Positions 1 to 9,263 of a stretch of DNA of 64,000 bases are shown in pieces. Both the position numbers and the translations under genes were made by a program. Position 1 is the first letter of the stretch. Every line of letters starts with the position of its first letter. The stretch lies in the NCBI GenBank assembly GCA_035450685.1, contig DAOTNF010000010.1:1-64000 (forward strand), written 5' to 3'. Origin of the DNA: Syntrophosphaera sp035450685. Lineage in GTDB: Bacteria; Cloacimonadota; Cloacimonadia; Cloacimonadales; Cloacimonadaceae. Below the pieces are notes generated by a model, which did no database searches, was not told the origin of the DNA, and saw only the letters and a program-made list of their open reading frames with translations.

Positions 1-97
1 GATCTCTGCCCGGGCCATCATAAATAGCGCAACTCCTTGCTGGTAGATATATTGCCTCTCAATAGCTGGCATACTCGCAAGTACACGCATTTTTAAC

Positions 98-125
98 TTG
101 ACTGAATTGACCGTTTGAGTATTAA
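98..125 (+). promoter_or_regulatory. sigma70-like promoter of the efflux operon
   Basis: TTGACT at 98-103 and TATTAA at 120-125 are separated by 16 bp. The predicted transcription start, near 132, lies downstream of a possible TTG start codon at 115. That argues that the TetR gene begins at one of the ATGs at 190 or 208. Confidence 0.5.
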
Positions 126-189
126 GAGTCAAAAAGTCAGTAACGAATACAATCAAGCTATTCGGCACCATATTAATAGATGTTGGAAT

Positions 190-789
190 ATGAACAAAGC
201 CGCGAACATGAAAGCCAGAATCCTGGAAACGGCTATAAGCCTATTTTCACACTATAGCTTTGGAAAGACATCCGTGGACGATATCGTCCGGGAAACACGC
301 ATCTCCAAAGGAACTGTCTATTACTATTTCCGCAACAAGGAAGAGCTGTTTCTGAGCGCCGTCAACAAAAGAGCCGAAGAGTTTTTCGACATCCTCGATG
401 AACGCCTGCAATCCTGCTCTGGCTTCGAGGAAAAACTCACGATGTATTTCAGGTTTCCCATGAGCTTCATATTTACAAATATGCCCATTCTGTTGGAAGG
501 CATGGCTCATATCCCGATGAGCTACCAAGAACGCCTGCATGAAGAAAAACGCCTTTACCAGAGCAGGATGAAATCGGTCTTGCTCTCTGTTCTGAACATT
601 GGCAGGGAAGAAGGCCTGATCAACAAAAGCGTGGATTTTGACCGCTTGGTGGACTTGATCAACGATTGGTTCATGCTTTCAGATGTTAACTATTCTTGCA
701 TTGACAAAGAGCGCGTGATTTCACGGATCGAACGCGATCATGAGATGATTATTCAGTTAATTTTATATGGCATCATCAAAAGGAGTTGA
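190..789 (+). CDS. TetR/AcrR family transcriptional regulator
   Basis: The N-terminus has a helix-turn-helix of the TetR type: an ARILETAISLF helix, then a DDIVRETRISKGTVYYYF recognition region and a KEELF tail, which are the usual TetR landmarks. The remaining ~140 residues would form the ligand-binding and dimer domain. The reading frame opens upstream with TTG at 115. ATG 190 (199 aa) or ATG 208 fits family length and the upstream promoter better; neither has a strong ribosome site. It sits 3 nt before the TolC gene and leads the efflux operon, so it probably represses its own operon and responds to a pump substrate (inference). No operator palindrome was identified. Confidence 0.85.
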   Translation: MNKAANMKARILETAISLFSHYSFGKTSVDDIVRETRISKGTVYYYFRNKEELFLSAVNKRAEEFFDILDERLQSCSGFEEKLTMYFRFPMSFIFTNMPILLEGMAHIPMSYQERLHEEKRLYQSRMKSVLLSVLNIGREEGLINKSVDFDRLVDLINDWFMLSDVNYSCIDKERVISRIERDHEMIIQLILYGIIKRS

Positions 790-792
790 TTG

Positions 793-2163
793 ATGAAACG
801 AATTATCACCTGCTTCCTCGCAACTCTCGTTTTGGCGCAAATAGGCGCCATCAGCCTGGAGGAAAGCATCGGCCTTGCCCGCCAAAACAACCGCAAGCTG
901 CTAATGGCCAAGGAAGATGTCCTTATGGCGGATCAAACCTACAACGAAGTGCGAGGCACCCTGTTGCCCCAGTTAAACCTGGTGGGAGGCTACACACTTT
1001 CCAAGACCTATCTGCCAGATTCTGCAAAAATCCCCGCGATGAACTTTGCCGCGGGGCTCGATACCCTCGCCACTAGAAACGATTACTACCTGGCCGGAGT
1101 GGTTAGCGGCATCTACAATGGCATGTTGCCGAGTTCGCCGATCGATGAGGGTTCAATCGCCGCCCAGCTTCAGTTTTCCCAAGTCCTGTTCCTCGGCGGA
1201 AAGCTGGTCAATGGAATCCGCGCCGCTGACCGCTACCGCTCGATCCAAAGACTTCAATATCAGCTGGCAGATCAGGAAATGGTGGTCACCACAACGCAGC
1301 TCTTCTACGCCTGCCTGCTCGCGGACAAACTGACCGTCGTCCAACAGGAAGCCCTTGACACCGCCAGACGCCATCTGAGCAGGATGGAGGCTTTCAATGC
1401 GGAAGGACAGGTATCGGAATTTGACCTGCTGCGCGCCCGCCTGGAAGTAGCCAAGCTGGAGCCTCAACTACTGCAGGCACGGAACAACTACGAGCTCGCG
1501 CTCTCCGCTTTCCAAAAACAGATAGGCAGCCCGGATGCCGTGCCCGAAGGCGAATTCCTGCTTCCTCCCCCCTTACAGCTCAGCCTGGAAGAAGCCGAAG
1601 CGCAAGGCCTGGAAAACAGGCTCGAGATCGAATTGGCAGATATCGCCACCGAGGTGGCAAGGATCAAGTGGAACGCGGAAAAGGGAAACTACCTGCCCAA
1701 TGTCTTTCTGCAGGCCAACGCCTCCCTCTATACCGCCGCTGACGAATTTGCCATCGAAAAGGATGATTTTGGCACCAGCTACAGCATCGGCATCGGTGTG
1801 CAGCTTCCGCTATTCACAGGACTGTCTAACAGCTCGAAACGAAGGAACGCGGAACATGCCTGGCGCAAAGCCAGATTCCAGCAAAACGAGTATGAGGATT
1901 TGATCCGCTTACAGATAACACAGGACTATCAGAAACTGCAACACGCCCTGGAAAACTACCGTGTCCAGGAAGAAAACATCCGCCTTGCGGAAAGGAGCCT
2001 TGTGCTCGCCCAGGTCAGATACGAGAACCAGGTTGGCATCCAACTGGAGGTTTTTGACGCCCAGACGATGCTTTCCGCCATCAAACTGCAATACTTTCAA
2101 TCCATCTACGAAGTGATCTCTGCCAACCAAAACCTGCAGCGGTCAATCGGTATCAGTTTATAA
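793..2163 (+). CDS. tolC: TolC family outer-membrane efflux channel
   Basis: About 456 aa with an N-terminal signal peptide (MKRIITCFLATLVLAQIGA). Two related halves follow, each rich in long amphipathic helices, with typical TolC-repeat features such as a QVLFLGGK turn in the first half and QLPLFTGL in the second. It forms the outer-membrane exit duct of a tripartite pump. ATG 793 is preferred over TTG 790 because AGGAG lies at 781-785. It is co-transcribed with the downstream adaptor lipoprotein and RND pump; the spacing to the adaptor is 12 bp. Confidence 0.92.
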   Translation: MKRIITCFLATLVLAQIGAISLEESIGLARQNNRKLLMAKEDVLMADQTYNEVRGTLLPQLNLVGGYTLSKTYLPDSAKIPAMNFAAGLDTLATRNDYYLAGVVSGIYNGMLPSSPIDEGSIAAQLQFSQVLFLGGKLVNGIRAADRYRSIQRLQYQLADQEMVVTTTQLFYACLLADKLTVVQQEALDTARRHLSRMEAFNAEGQVSEFDLLRARLEVAKLEPQLLQARNNYELALSAFQKQIGSPDAVPEGEFLLPPPLQLSLEEAEAQGLENRLEIELADIATEVARIKWNAEKGNYLPNVFLQANASLYTAADEFAIEKDDFGTSYSIGIGVQLPLFTGLSNSSKRRNAEHAWRKARFQQNEYEDLIRLQITQDYQKLQHALENYRVQEENIRLAERSLVLAQVRYENQVGIQLEVFDAQTMLSAIKLQYFQSIYEVISANQNLQRSIGISL

Positions 2164-2175
2164 AGGGAGATCAAA

Positions 2176-3198
2176 ATGAAAAAGACATACATTATCCTGA
2201 TCTGCGTAGTTCTGCTACTTTCGGCCTGCGGGAAAAAGGGCGAAGTTGGCAAGAACATGGAGCAGATTCAGCGTGAACAGGGTATCCCGGTGCGAGTCAG
2301 GACAGTTGAAGCCGGGACATTCACCCAGGAACTGAATTACAGCGCCACCCTGGGCGGAAGGGAAGAATCCACCGCCCAAGCCATGGTAAGCGACATTGTG
2401 ACCTCGATCAAAGCCAAGGTGGGAGACCGCGTAACGGCTGGCCAGATCATAGTTACTTTCCCGCAAAACACTCCCGCGGCCCAGTATGTTCAGGCTTCCG
2501 CGGCTTTCAACGCCCAAAAACAGGCCTATGAGCGCATGCAACGCCTCTTTAGCCAGGGCGCGATAGCGCGCCAGGACCTGGATAACCTGGAAACCGGCTA
2601 CAACGTGGCCAAGGCAAATCTGGAAGCGGCGGAAAAGATGATCAACGTGCGTGCTCCCATCTCGGGGGTAATCACGAAGATCATGGTCAATCCCGCGGAA
2701 CGCACCTATCCAGGCCAGGACCTTTTCACTGTTTCGTCAACAAACGGCTTTAAAGCCACTCTGATGATCCCCGACACCGATGTCTCCAAGCTGCGTGTAG
2801 GCACACCTGCCACGGCCAAATGGATGGATCAGACCCTCAACGGGAAAGTCAGCCAAATCTCCATGGCCCTCGATCCCTACACCAAAGCTGTGCGCGTGGA
2901 TGTCGTCTTTGGCGGCTACAGCAAAAAGATCAGCTTTGGCTCCGTTGCCCAGATCAGCTTGAAAACCATGACCAAGAGCAATGTCATCGTAGTTGACCGC
3001 GTCCATATTACCAGTGAGAATGACAAGTTCTATGTATGGTTAAACAAAGATAACCACGCCGTGCGCCGCGAGGTCGAACTGGGCTTGAACAACAAGCTCC
3101 AGCATGAAGTCATATCCGGCCTGGAAGAGGGGGATGTCCTGATCACGGAAGGGATCAACCTCTTGAGCGAAAACGCGCTCATCCGCGTGGTTGAGTGA
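2176..3198 (+). CDS. RND efflux periplasmic adaptor (membrane fusion lipoprotein)
   Basis: 340 aa. It has a lipoprotein signal (LLLSACGKK, Cys at about residue 18), then a biotinyl-lipoyl-like region (residues ~65-90, VTSIKAKVGDRVTAGQII), a short coiled-coil hairpin with SQGAIARQDLDNLE, the returning lipoyl half (INVRAPISGVITKIMV) and beta-barrel/membrane-proximal domains. This is the HlyD_D23/AcrA architecture. It links the TolC channel and the RND pump encoded on either side. GGGAG at about 2165-2169 is the ribosome site. Confidence 0.92.
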   Translation: MKKTYIILICVVLLLSACGKKGEVGKNMEQIQREQGIPVRVRTVEAGTFTQELNYSATLGGREESTAQAMVSDIVTSIKAKVGDRVTAGQIIVTFPQNTPAAQYVQASAAFNAQKQAYERMQRLFSQGAIARQDLDNLETGYNVAKANLEAAEKMINVRAPISGVITKIMVNPAERTYPGQDLFTVSSTNGFKATLMIPDTDVSKLRVGTPATAKWMDQTLNGKVSQISMALDPYTKAVRVDVVFGGYSKKISFGSVAQISLKTMTKSNVIVVDRVHITSENDKFYVWLNKDNHAVRREVELGLNNKLQHEVISGLEEGDVLITEGINLLSENALIRVVE

Positions 3199-3208
3199 GG
3201 CACAGGCC

Positions 3209-6200
3209 ATGTTCCTTTCCAATATATCAGTCGAACGCCCGGTGCTCGTCACCATGGCTTTGCTGGTCTTTGTGGTCTTTGGCATCCTGGCTTACTTTGA
3301 GATGCCTCTGAACCAGATGCCGGATGTGAAGATGCACTTTCTGGTTATCCAGACAGTGTATCCCGGCGCCGGACCCAGCGAAGTTGAAACCCAGATCACC
3401 AAAAAGATTGAGGATGCCATCGCTACAGTGAGCCAGGTGGACTACACCCAGTCCTATTCGATGGAAAACGCAAGCATCATCATGATGGCCTTCAAGATGG
3501 GAAAAGACATCGACATTGCCAATCAAGAGGTCAAGGATCAGGTTGACGCGATAATCCGCGAACTCCCAAGCGATGTGGAACGGCCTGTCATCCAAAAAAT
3601 AAACATCAACGCCTACCCCTTCATGGATATCATCCTCACAGGTAAAATGGACGGCAAGGCGCTCTATCATCTCGCGGACAAGAGGCTCAAAGACCGCTTT
3701 GGCCAGATCGAAGGCGTCGCCCAAGTGACAATTACAGGAGGCAATAAGCGCCAGATAAATGTTGACCTCAACGACCAGGCTGTCTTTCAGAACAAGATAT
3801 CCCTGACCCAACTGATGCAAATCCTAGCCGCCCAAAACATGGATATGCCCGCCGGAAGCATCAAGAGCGGAACCCAAGAGTACTCCGTGCGCTTCAAGGG
3901 ACAATTTGACAGCGTTGACAAGATCGGGGACGCGGACATCCCCACCATGACCGGCATTAAGAAGCTTCGCGACATCGCCACCATCACCGACGGCGCCGAG
4001 GACGTTACCTCCCGGGCCATTTATTACAACATACCCGCGCAACGCCTTGAGGAAAACATCGTCCGCATCTCAATAACCAGCGCTTCCGACGGAAACATGG
4101 TGGACATTTCCAAGCAACTGAACGAAGAACTGCCCGAAATACAAAAAGAACTGCCCGAGGGTGCCAAGCTGGAACTGGTCCGCGACGATTCGGACTTCAT
4201 CCGAGCAACTGTCAACGACACTTTCAGCAACATCTGGATGGGCATAGTCCTGACCGGATTGGTGCTGCTGCTCTTCCTGCACGATCTGCGCTCCACCCTG
4301 ATAGTTGCGCTGTCCATGCCGATTTCGATCGTTTCTTCCTTCATGTTTATGCAGATAGCCGGTTTCAGCTTCAATATGATGACCCTGATAGGCATCTCCA
4401 CGGCGGTGGGCATCCTGGTTTCCAACTCCGTGGTTGTCATCGAGAACATATTCCGACACAAGGAAATGGGCAATTCCCGCCGCGAAGCATCAAAAAAAGG
4501 GACTTCCGAGATTGCCATTGCCGTGCTGGCAAGCACACTAACCAACATCGTGGTCTTTTTGCCACTGGCAACAATGCGCTCAATGGTTGGCAAGTTCCTC
4601 GTGGAATTTGCCGTGACGGTGACGATCGCCACACTCTTTTCCCTTGTCACTTCCTTCACCATTACCCCCATGCTGGCCTCATTGATAATCCCTCAAACAG
4701 TCAAGACCAACAAATTCGGGCTTGCCTTTGACCGCTGGTTTGGGAAGTTTGCCCGGGGCTACAAAAAGTTCCTCAGTTTAATGATCGGTTCAAAAAGAAC
4801 CGCTATCCTGATGATTGGCGCCACTGTGTTGCTGCTGATTGTCAGCTTCGCTCTGGTTCCCATAATTGGCCTGGAACTGTTGCCCGTCATGGATAGGGGA
4901 AACATCACGGTCAACGTCGAACTGCCCCAGGGCTACAATCTGGATCAGACCGCGAAGGTTTACGAGGACATCCACCAACGCATCGGCAAACACAAAGAGA
5001 TCAAGCACATCATAACCAACCTTGGTTCATCAGGATTCATCGATACCGGTTCAAACATCGCCGCTTCGGACATCAAGCTGGTGGACGCCGATGACCGCAA
5101 GCTCAGCTCCCGCGAGATGGCGGATCTGCTCACCCGTGAACTGGCGGACATCCCCAACGCCCGCATTAAGGTTTCAGCCTCCACCTTCATGATGGGTGGC
5201 AGATCCCCGGTCGAGTTTTACCTCCAGGGCATCGACAACGAGCGGCTGGAGCAGCTTAAAACGGAGGTAACGGAGCGAATCAAGGATACGCCCGGCCTCA
5301 TCAACCTGGATACCAGCACCCGCTCCGGGCGCAGCGAGATTACGGTCGAACCCCGCCGCGAGCAAATGGCTGCCATCGGCGCCACGGTTTACGATCTCGC
5401 CCTGGCCTTGCGCGGAGCAGTGGCCGGAATGGTTTCCACCCATTATCAGGAAGGCGGAGACCAGTATGATATCAATATCTCGCTGGACGATTCCGAACTC
5501 TCCACACCTGACCGGGTCGGCAACATCAGCGTGGCCGTGATGGGACAAACTTATCTGCTCTCTCAGCTCGCTGACGTCAGCTTTGCCCCCGCAACCAACA
5601 GAATCATCCACCGCGACCGCGCCAAGTCCATCGTCTTCAATGGCGACGTGGCTGAAGGAGCCCGCCTGGGAGACGTGATCTCCGGCATCAACGAAAGGCT
5701 GGAAGATTACAAGCTGCCAGACGGCTACAAGGTTATATGGGGCGGCGAAGCGAAAGTTCTGGCTTCCACTCTCAAAGATATGGTCCGCACCTTTGCCCTC
5801 GCGGTTTTGCTTACTTACATGCTGCTGGCGGCGATTCTGGAAAGCTTTGTGCAGCCTCTGTTTATCATGGCAACCGTACCCCTGGCCCTGATCGGCGTCA
5901 TCTTTTCGCTGCTGCTCGCGGGTTTCAGTTTTAACATCATTTCTATGCTCTCCATCATTATGCTGGTGGGGATTGTGGTCAACAACGCCATTCTGCTCCT
6001 GGATTACGCCAACATGAAGCGCAAACAGGGCGCAACCCCTCGCGATGCCCTGCTTGAGGCTGCCGAAATGAAGCTCAAACCGATAGTAATGAGTACCCTG
6101 GCTGTGATCATCGGAATGCTGCCCATGGCTCTCGGGATCGGTGCTTCCGGCGTGGAAATGCGCCAATCAATGGGTGTGGTCTCAATTGGCGGCATGGTTG

Positions 6201-6307
6201 TATCCTCATTCCTGACTATGATTATCATTCCTGCATTTTATTACTTGACCGTCAGAGCGGATGCCAAGAAAAGTGATTCAGAAGTAATTCCGATGGAGGA
6301 ACGATGA
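3209..6307 (+). CDS. RND efflux transporter permease (AcrB/HAE-1 type)
   Basis: About 1032 aa with the two-fold RND plan: TM1 near the N-terminus, a large periplasmic porter loop, TM2-6, TM7, a second loop and TM8-12. ATG 3209 follows a GAGG ribosome site; an in-frame TTG at 3191 overlaps the adaptor gene and looks less likely. In TM4 the motif reads GILVSNSVVVIEN, where AcrB has LLVDDAIVVVEN, so the proton-relay Asp pair is Ser405-Asn406. TM10 reads GIVVNNAILLLDYA, where AcrB has Lys940. Substrate is unknown. Energy coupling may differ from AcrB (inference). Confidence 0.92.
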   Translation: MFLSNISVERPVLVTMALLVFVVFGILAYFEMPLNQMPDVKMHFLVIQTVYPGAGPSEVETQITKKIEDAIATVSQVDYTQSYSMENASIIMMAFKMGKDIDIANQEVKDQVDAIIRELPSDVERPVIQKININAYPFMDIILTGKMDGKALYHLADKRLKDRFGQIEGVAQVTITGGNKRQINVDLNDQAVFQNKISLTQLMQILAAQNMDMPAGSIKSGTQEYSVRFKGQFDSVDKIGDADIPTMTGIKKLRDIATITDGAEDVTSRAIYYNIPAQRLEENIVRISITSASDGNMVDISKQLNEELPEIQKELPEGAKLELVRDDSDFIRATVNDTFSNIWMGIVLTGLVLLLFLHDLRSTLIVALSMPISIVSSFMFMQIAGFSFNMMTLIGISTAVGILVSNSVVVIENIFRHKEMGNSRREASKKGTSEIAIAVLASTLTNIVVFLPLATMRSMVGKFLVEFAVTVTIATLFSLVTSFTITPMLASLIIPQTVKTNKFGLAFDRWFGKFARGYKKFLSLMIGSKRTAILMIGATVLLLIVSFALVPIIGLELLPVMDRGNITVNVELPQGYNLDQTAKVYEDIHQRIGKHKEIKHIITNLGSSGFIDTGSNIAASDIKLVDADDRKLSSREMADLLTRELADIPNARIKVSASTFMMGGRSPVEFYLQGIDNERLEQLKTEVTERIKDTPGLINLDTSTRSGRSEITVEPRREQMAAIGATVYDLALALRGAVAGMVSTHYQEGGDQYDINISLDDSELSTPDRVGNISVAVMGQTYLLSQLADVSFAPATNRIIHRDRAKSIVFNGDVAEGARLGDVISGINERLEDYKLPDGYKVIWGGEAKVLASTLKDMVRTFALAVLLTYMLLAAILESFVQPLFIMATVPLALIGVIFSLLLAGFSFNIISMLSIIMLVGIVVNNAILLLDYANMKRKQGATPRDALLEAAEMKLKPIVMSTLAVIIGMLPMALGIGASGVEMRQSMGVVSIGGMVVSSFLTMIIIPAFYYLTVRADAKKSDSEVIPMEER

Positions 6308-6819
6308 AAAAGTTCAAAACTACTGTCCTGTTATTAGTGCTTGCAGCCTTTCTCTCTGTGAGCCTGTTCAGTTGCTACGGCAACTTCACCCTTACCCGTA
6401 AACTGTATGAATGGAATGGTTCGCTGGGTGACAAATACATCAACAACATAGTTTTCTGGATACTGTTCTTTATTCCGGCCTATGAATTTACCGTCATAGC
6501 CGATTTCTTTGTGTTAAATACCATAGAATTCTGGACAGGCACAAATCCGATGTCTATGAACGAAGGTCAGGAAGTGATCAAATACGCCCAGACCGATGAT
6601 GCGAGCTTCAAGATCACCATCACCAAAAACAACATCGCGATAGACGAACTGACCGGCAAGAATGCTGGTCAAAGCGTATTACTTTCCTTTGATGAGGAAT
6701 CCCAGGCCTGGTATCTTGTCAATGACGGCAACAACGTTAAGATCGCTACGCTGGACGGCGACAAGATGAATCTCATCTATCCTTCCGGCAACACCCTGAC
6801 TGTTGACCTGATGCGATAA
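6304..6819 (+). CDS. DUF3332-like lipoprotein or membrane protein of the RND operon
   Basis: 171 aa; ATG overlaps the pump gene by four bases (ATGA). An N-terminal hydrophobic signal ends in SLFSCYG, a possible lipobox. The segment from residue ~25 (FTLTRKLYEWNGSLGDKYINN, then a hydrophobic stretch and NTIEFWTGTNPM) matches my memory of the DUF3332 family. The C-terminal half is beta-rich. Function unknown; tight coupling to the pump suggests an accessory role, but DUF3332 genes also occur outside efflux operons. Confidence 0.75.
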   Translation: MKKFKTTVLLLVLAAFLSVSLFSCYGNFTLTRKLYEWNGSLGDKYINNIVFWILFFIPAYEFTVIADFFVLNTIEFWTGTNPMSMNEGQEVIKYAQTDDASFKITITKNNIAIDELTGKNAGQSVLLSFDEESQAWYLVNDGNNVKIATLDGDKMNLIYPSGNTLTVDLMR

Positions 6820-6840
6820 TCAACAAATATAATGTTAGCT

Positions 6841-6871
6841 ACGCGGAAAGTTTTGCTTTCCGCGTTGTTTT
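6841..6871 (+). terminator. Rho-independent terminator of the efflux operon
   Basis: A perfect 10-bp stem, ACGCGGAAAG (6841-6850) with CTTTCCGCGT (6856-6865), encloses a 5-nt loop and is followed by TGTTTT. It closes the TetR-to-DUF3332 operon before the NifU-like gene. Confidence 0.9.
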
Positions 6872-6912
6872 CATTAGTTTATCCTATAAATAACACTCTA
6901 AGGAATGAGACA

Positions 6913-7143
6913 ATGCTTGATAAGCAAAAGATTGAAACGATATTGGACAAGATACGCCCCTCCATCCAGTCTGACGGAGGAGATGTGGAACTGGTCAACG
7001 TTCGGGAAGACAACGTTGTTGAAGTGCGCCTCAAAGGCGCGTGCAATGGATGCCCCATGGCAACCCTGACTCTTAAGGCAGGTATTGAGCGAATCATCAA
7101 GGAAGAGATTCCCGAAGTTGTCGAGGTTATCTCAGTCAAGTAG
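6913..7143 (+). CDS. NifU C-terminal-domain Fe-S scaffold protein
   Basis: 76 aa, essentially one NifU C-terminal domain: an IRPSIQSDGGDVELV start and the cluster-binding CNGCPM motif. Such stand-alone proteins (NfuA/Nfu type) assemble and hand over [4Fe-4S] clusters in the cytoplasm. The start at 6913 is chosen because AAGGA lies about 9 nt upstream and the frame upstream runs through the preceding terminator. Both cysteines of CxxC are present. It appears monocistronic, with a terminator just after it. Confidence 0.9.
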   Translation: MLDKQKIETILDKIRPSIQSDGGDVELVNVREDNVVEVRLKGACNGCPMATLTLKAGIERIIKEEIPEVVEVISVK

Positions 7144-7166
7144 AGAGATTACATCTATAATTTCGA

Positions 7167-7194
7167 AGATCCTGGCTTGCTCCGGGGTCTTTTT
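7167..7194 (+). terminator. Rho-independent terminator after the NifU-like gene
   Basis: AGATCCTGG (7167-7175) pairs with CCGGGGTCT (7182-7190) through nine base pairs, two of them G-U, and is followed by TTTT. Confidence 0.75.
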
Positions 7195-7237
7195 AGCACA
7201 AATATTCAAAGACCTTTCATATATTCAGATCATTTGC

Positions 7238-7324
7238 CGATGGCCCATTGACGTCCTGCCCAAAACCTGCCTGGCGGTCGGTCAGCGGTCAATCAGTCAT
7301 CAATGAGCGATGAGCGTATGAGGG
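7238..7324 (-). repeat. dispersed repeat family A, copy A1
   Basis: Read on the minus strand it begins CCCTCATACGCTCATCGCTC and continues through a series of TGATNNCTNATTGA-like words. Related copies are at 30729-30830 and 60412-60510 on the plus strand. All are intergenic. The rest of 7195-7612 holds only the promoter of the next gene; nothing else was recognised. Confidence 0.7.
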
Positions 7325-7547
7325 CCATATCTCATTTCTGGTGGGACGCTTTCGAATTGGGTTTTGCTGGATTTGGGGCTGGTAATTTCTATTTCAACTC
7401 AAAGCAAGTTCAGACTTCTATCCTTTTGTCTTAATATGCGTTAAGCCCTGCTTTATAGTCTTCATTATGGGTGCACTTACGCGCAATGTTCAGCGATATC
7501 CCCATTCTTCCCCCGCCTAAAAAACCCATCGGTTAAGCAGATTGGAC

Positions 7548-7576
7548 TTGACAAACTGCCGCTGGCATGCCAAAAT
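7548..7576 (+). promoter_or_regulatory. possible promoter of the propeller-repeat protein gene
   Basis: A consensus TTGACA at 7548-7553 is followed after 17 bp by CAAAAT (7571-7576), a weak -10. The 10-bp palindrome TGGCATGCCA lies at 7563-7572, in the spacer and -10, and could be a binding site. Confidence 0.4.
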
Positions 7577-7612
7577 GTTTGGATAATATCAAATTTACTC
7601 TGGAGCGGAAGC

Positions 7613-9226
7613 ATGAAAGAGAAAGTTTATCTAGTGTGTTTGTTGCTATTGGCGTACGGTTGTTTGACCGCGCAGGCCGCGGGCTGGAATTGGGCGGTGA
7701 GTGCCGGATCAAGCAGCACTGACAAGGGTTGGGCAGTGGACCGGGATGCCCAGGGCAATGTATATATCTGCGGAGAATTCAGTGGCAGCGCAACTTTCGG
7801 AAGCAACACCCTAAGTTCCCGGGGAGGAGCGGATATCTTTGTTGCCAAGCTCGATGCTGAGGGAAACTGGCTCTGGGTAAGCCAGGCAGGCGGAAACATG
7901 AATGACATTGCCTACGATGTCGCTGTTGATACTTCCGGCAACGTCCTTGTCACCGGCTTATACCGCAACGGTGCTGTTTTTGGCAACACTACGCTTTCTT
8001 CAACCGGATCATACACCAATATCTTCGTGGCCAAGTTGGATGCCAATGGTAACTGGCTCTGGGCTACCCGCGCGGGTGCGGGAAGTGCCAACGACGAAGG
8101 CAGATCCCTTGCCCTTGATAGCTCTGGGAATGCCATTGTTACAGGTTGTTTTCGACTTACGGCATATTTTGGCTCTTATCCGATCACCAGCAGCGGAAAT
8201 GATGACATATTTGTAGCAAAGATCAGCCCCGCGGGAACCTGGCTTTGGGCCAAAAAGGCTGGCGGAGATGGACAAGACCGCGGCTATGGGGTGACACTCG
8301 ATTCAGGCGGCAATATCTGGCTGACAGGCAAGTATGAATCCACCGCGTCCTTTGGCGACTCTTCCCTCACAAGCCTGGGTGGATCGGATATCTTTGTCGC
8401 CAGGCTGGACTCCAGTGGCAACTGGCTCTGGGCAACAAGCGCAGGCGGCAGCCAACCCGATGAAGGGAAGGACCTGGTCTGTTCCCCCTCAGGCGGCGCC
8501 TATCTCTGTGGTATATTCCGGGATGGCGCCTCGTTTGGTGCCATTACTCTTACCGGTGCAGGTGAAAACGACATCTTCGCCGCTGCCTTGGACGGGGCAG
8601 GAAACTGGCTCTGGGCCAGCAATGCAGGAGGAACCTTGGCAGATCACGCCTACGGGATTGGCCTTGATGCCGGAGGCGGGATTGGAATCTGCGGCACCTT
8701 TCAAGGTCAGGCCTCCTTTGGCAGCCATAGTCTTGCTTCGTCAGGATACGGAGACATTTTCGCAGCGCGTCTGGACAACCAGGGCGCCTGGACTTGGGCT
8801 CAGGGCTGGGGAGGTGCAGACAACGATTTCGCCTATGGCCTGCAAATGGACTCTGGGGGTGATCTTCTGCTATGCGGGAGCTATGCAGCCTCGTTTAACC
8901 TGGGCGCACATCCGCTTGTAAACACGGGAGGAGCAGATATCTTTGCTGCTGAACTAAGCTGGCTGTCAGCACCTCAACCCCGCGAACCGGAAGGCCTGCA
9001 GGCAGAACGTATCGGAAGCGACATCCGCCTCTGTTGGTTGCCGGTAGCCTATGATACGGCAGGCAATCAACTGTCCCCCTCCGGCTACAGGGTTTATTAT
9101 CAGCCCCAGGATGCTGACGGAGTGTATCAGTATCTGGGAGTGAGTTCCAGCACCGATTTCATCCACAGCGGAGCCGCTGCGCTACCACGTGGTTTTTACA
9201 AGGTGACTGCCTTCACAAACCGCTGA
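7613..9226 (+). CDS. secreted beta-propeller (SBBP-like) repeat protein
   Basis: 537 aa with a signal peptide ending near QAAGW. About eight repeats of roughly 55-60 residues follow to residue ~455, each with a D..GN.Y..G.F core, a FG...L...G..DIFVAKLD segment and a GNWLWA..AGG turn, the pattern of SBBP-type propeller repeats. The last ~80 residues resemble a fibronectin-III-like domain (IRLCWLPVAYD, then YRVYYQPQDADG). Probably exported or surface located; binding partner unknown. GGAG lies just upstream of the ATG. Confidence 0.8.
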   Translation: MKEKVYLVCLLLLAYGCLTAQAAGWNWAVSAGSSSTDKGWAVDRDAQGNVYICGEFSGSATFGSNTLSSRGGADIFVAKLDAEGNWLWVSQAGGNMNDIAYDVAVDTSGNVLVTGLYRNGAVFGNTTLSSTGSYTNIFVAKLDANGNWLWATRAGAGSANDEGRSLALDSSGNAIVTGCFRLTAYFGSYPITSSGNDDIFVAKISPAGTWLWAKKAGGDGQDRGYGVTLDSGGNIWLTGKYESTASFGDSSLTSLGGSDIFVARLDSSGNWLWATSAGGSQPDEGKDLVCSPSGGAYLCGIFRDGASFGAITLTGAGENDIFAAALDGAGNWLWASNAGGTLADHAYGIGLDAGGGIGICGTFQGQASFGSHSLASSGYGDIFAARLDNQGAWTWAQGWGGADNDFAYGLQMDSGGDLLLCGSYAASFNLGAHPLVNTGGADIFAAELSWLSAPQPREPEGLQAERIGSDIRLCWLPVAYDTAGNQLSPSGYRVYYQPQDADGVYQYLGVSSSTDFIHSGAAALPRGFYKVTAFTNR

Positions 9227-9263
9227 GCTCCGTCCTTCTCCCCCCTTTGGTTCCCAGGATCGG

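Noticed and set aside
1..90. Minus-strand open frame from ATG 90 reading out of the window
   Set aside because: Only 30 codons are visible and there is no ribosome site; it could be the start of a divergent gene but cannot be supported.
5174..6166. Long antisense frame inside the RND pump gene
   Set aside because: High His/Gln/Asp content typical of the reverse of a GC-rich membrane gene; no domain.
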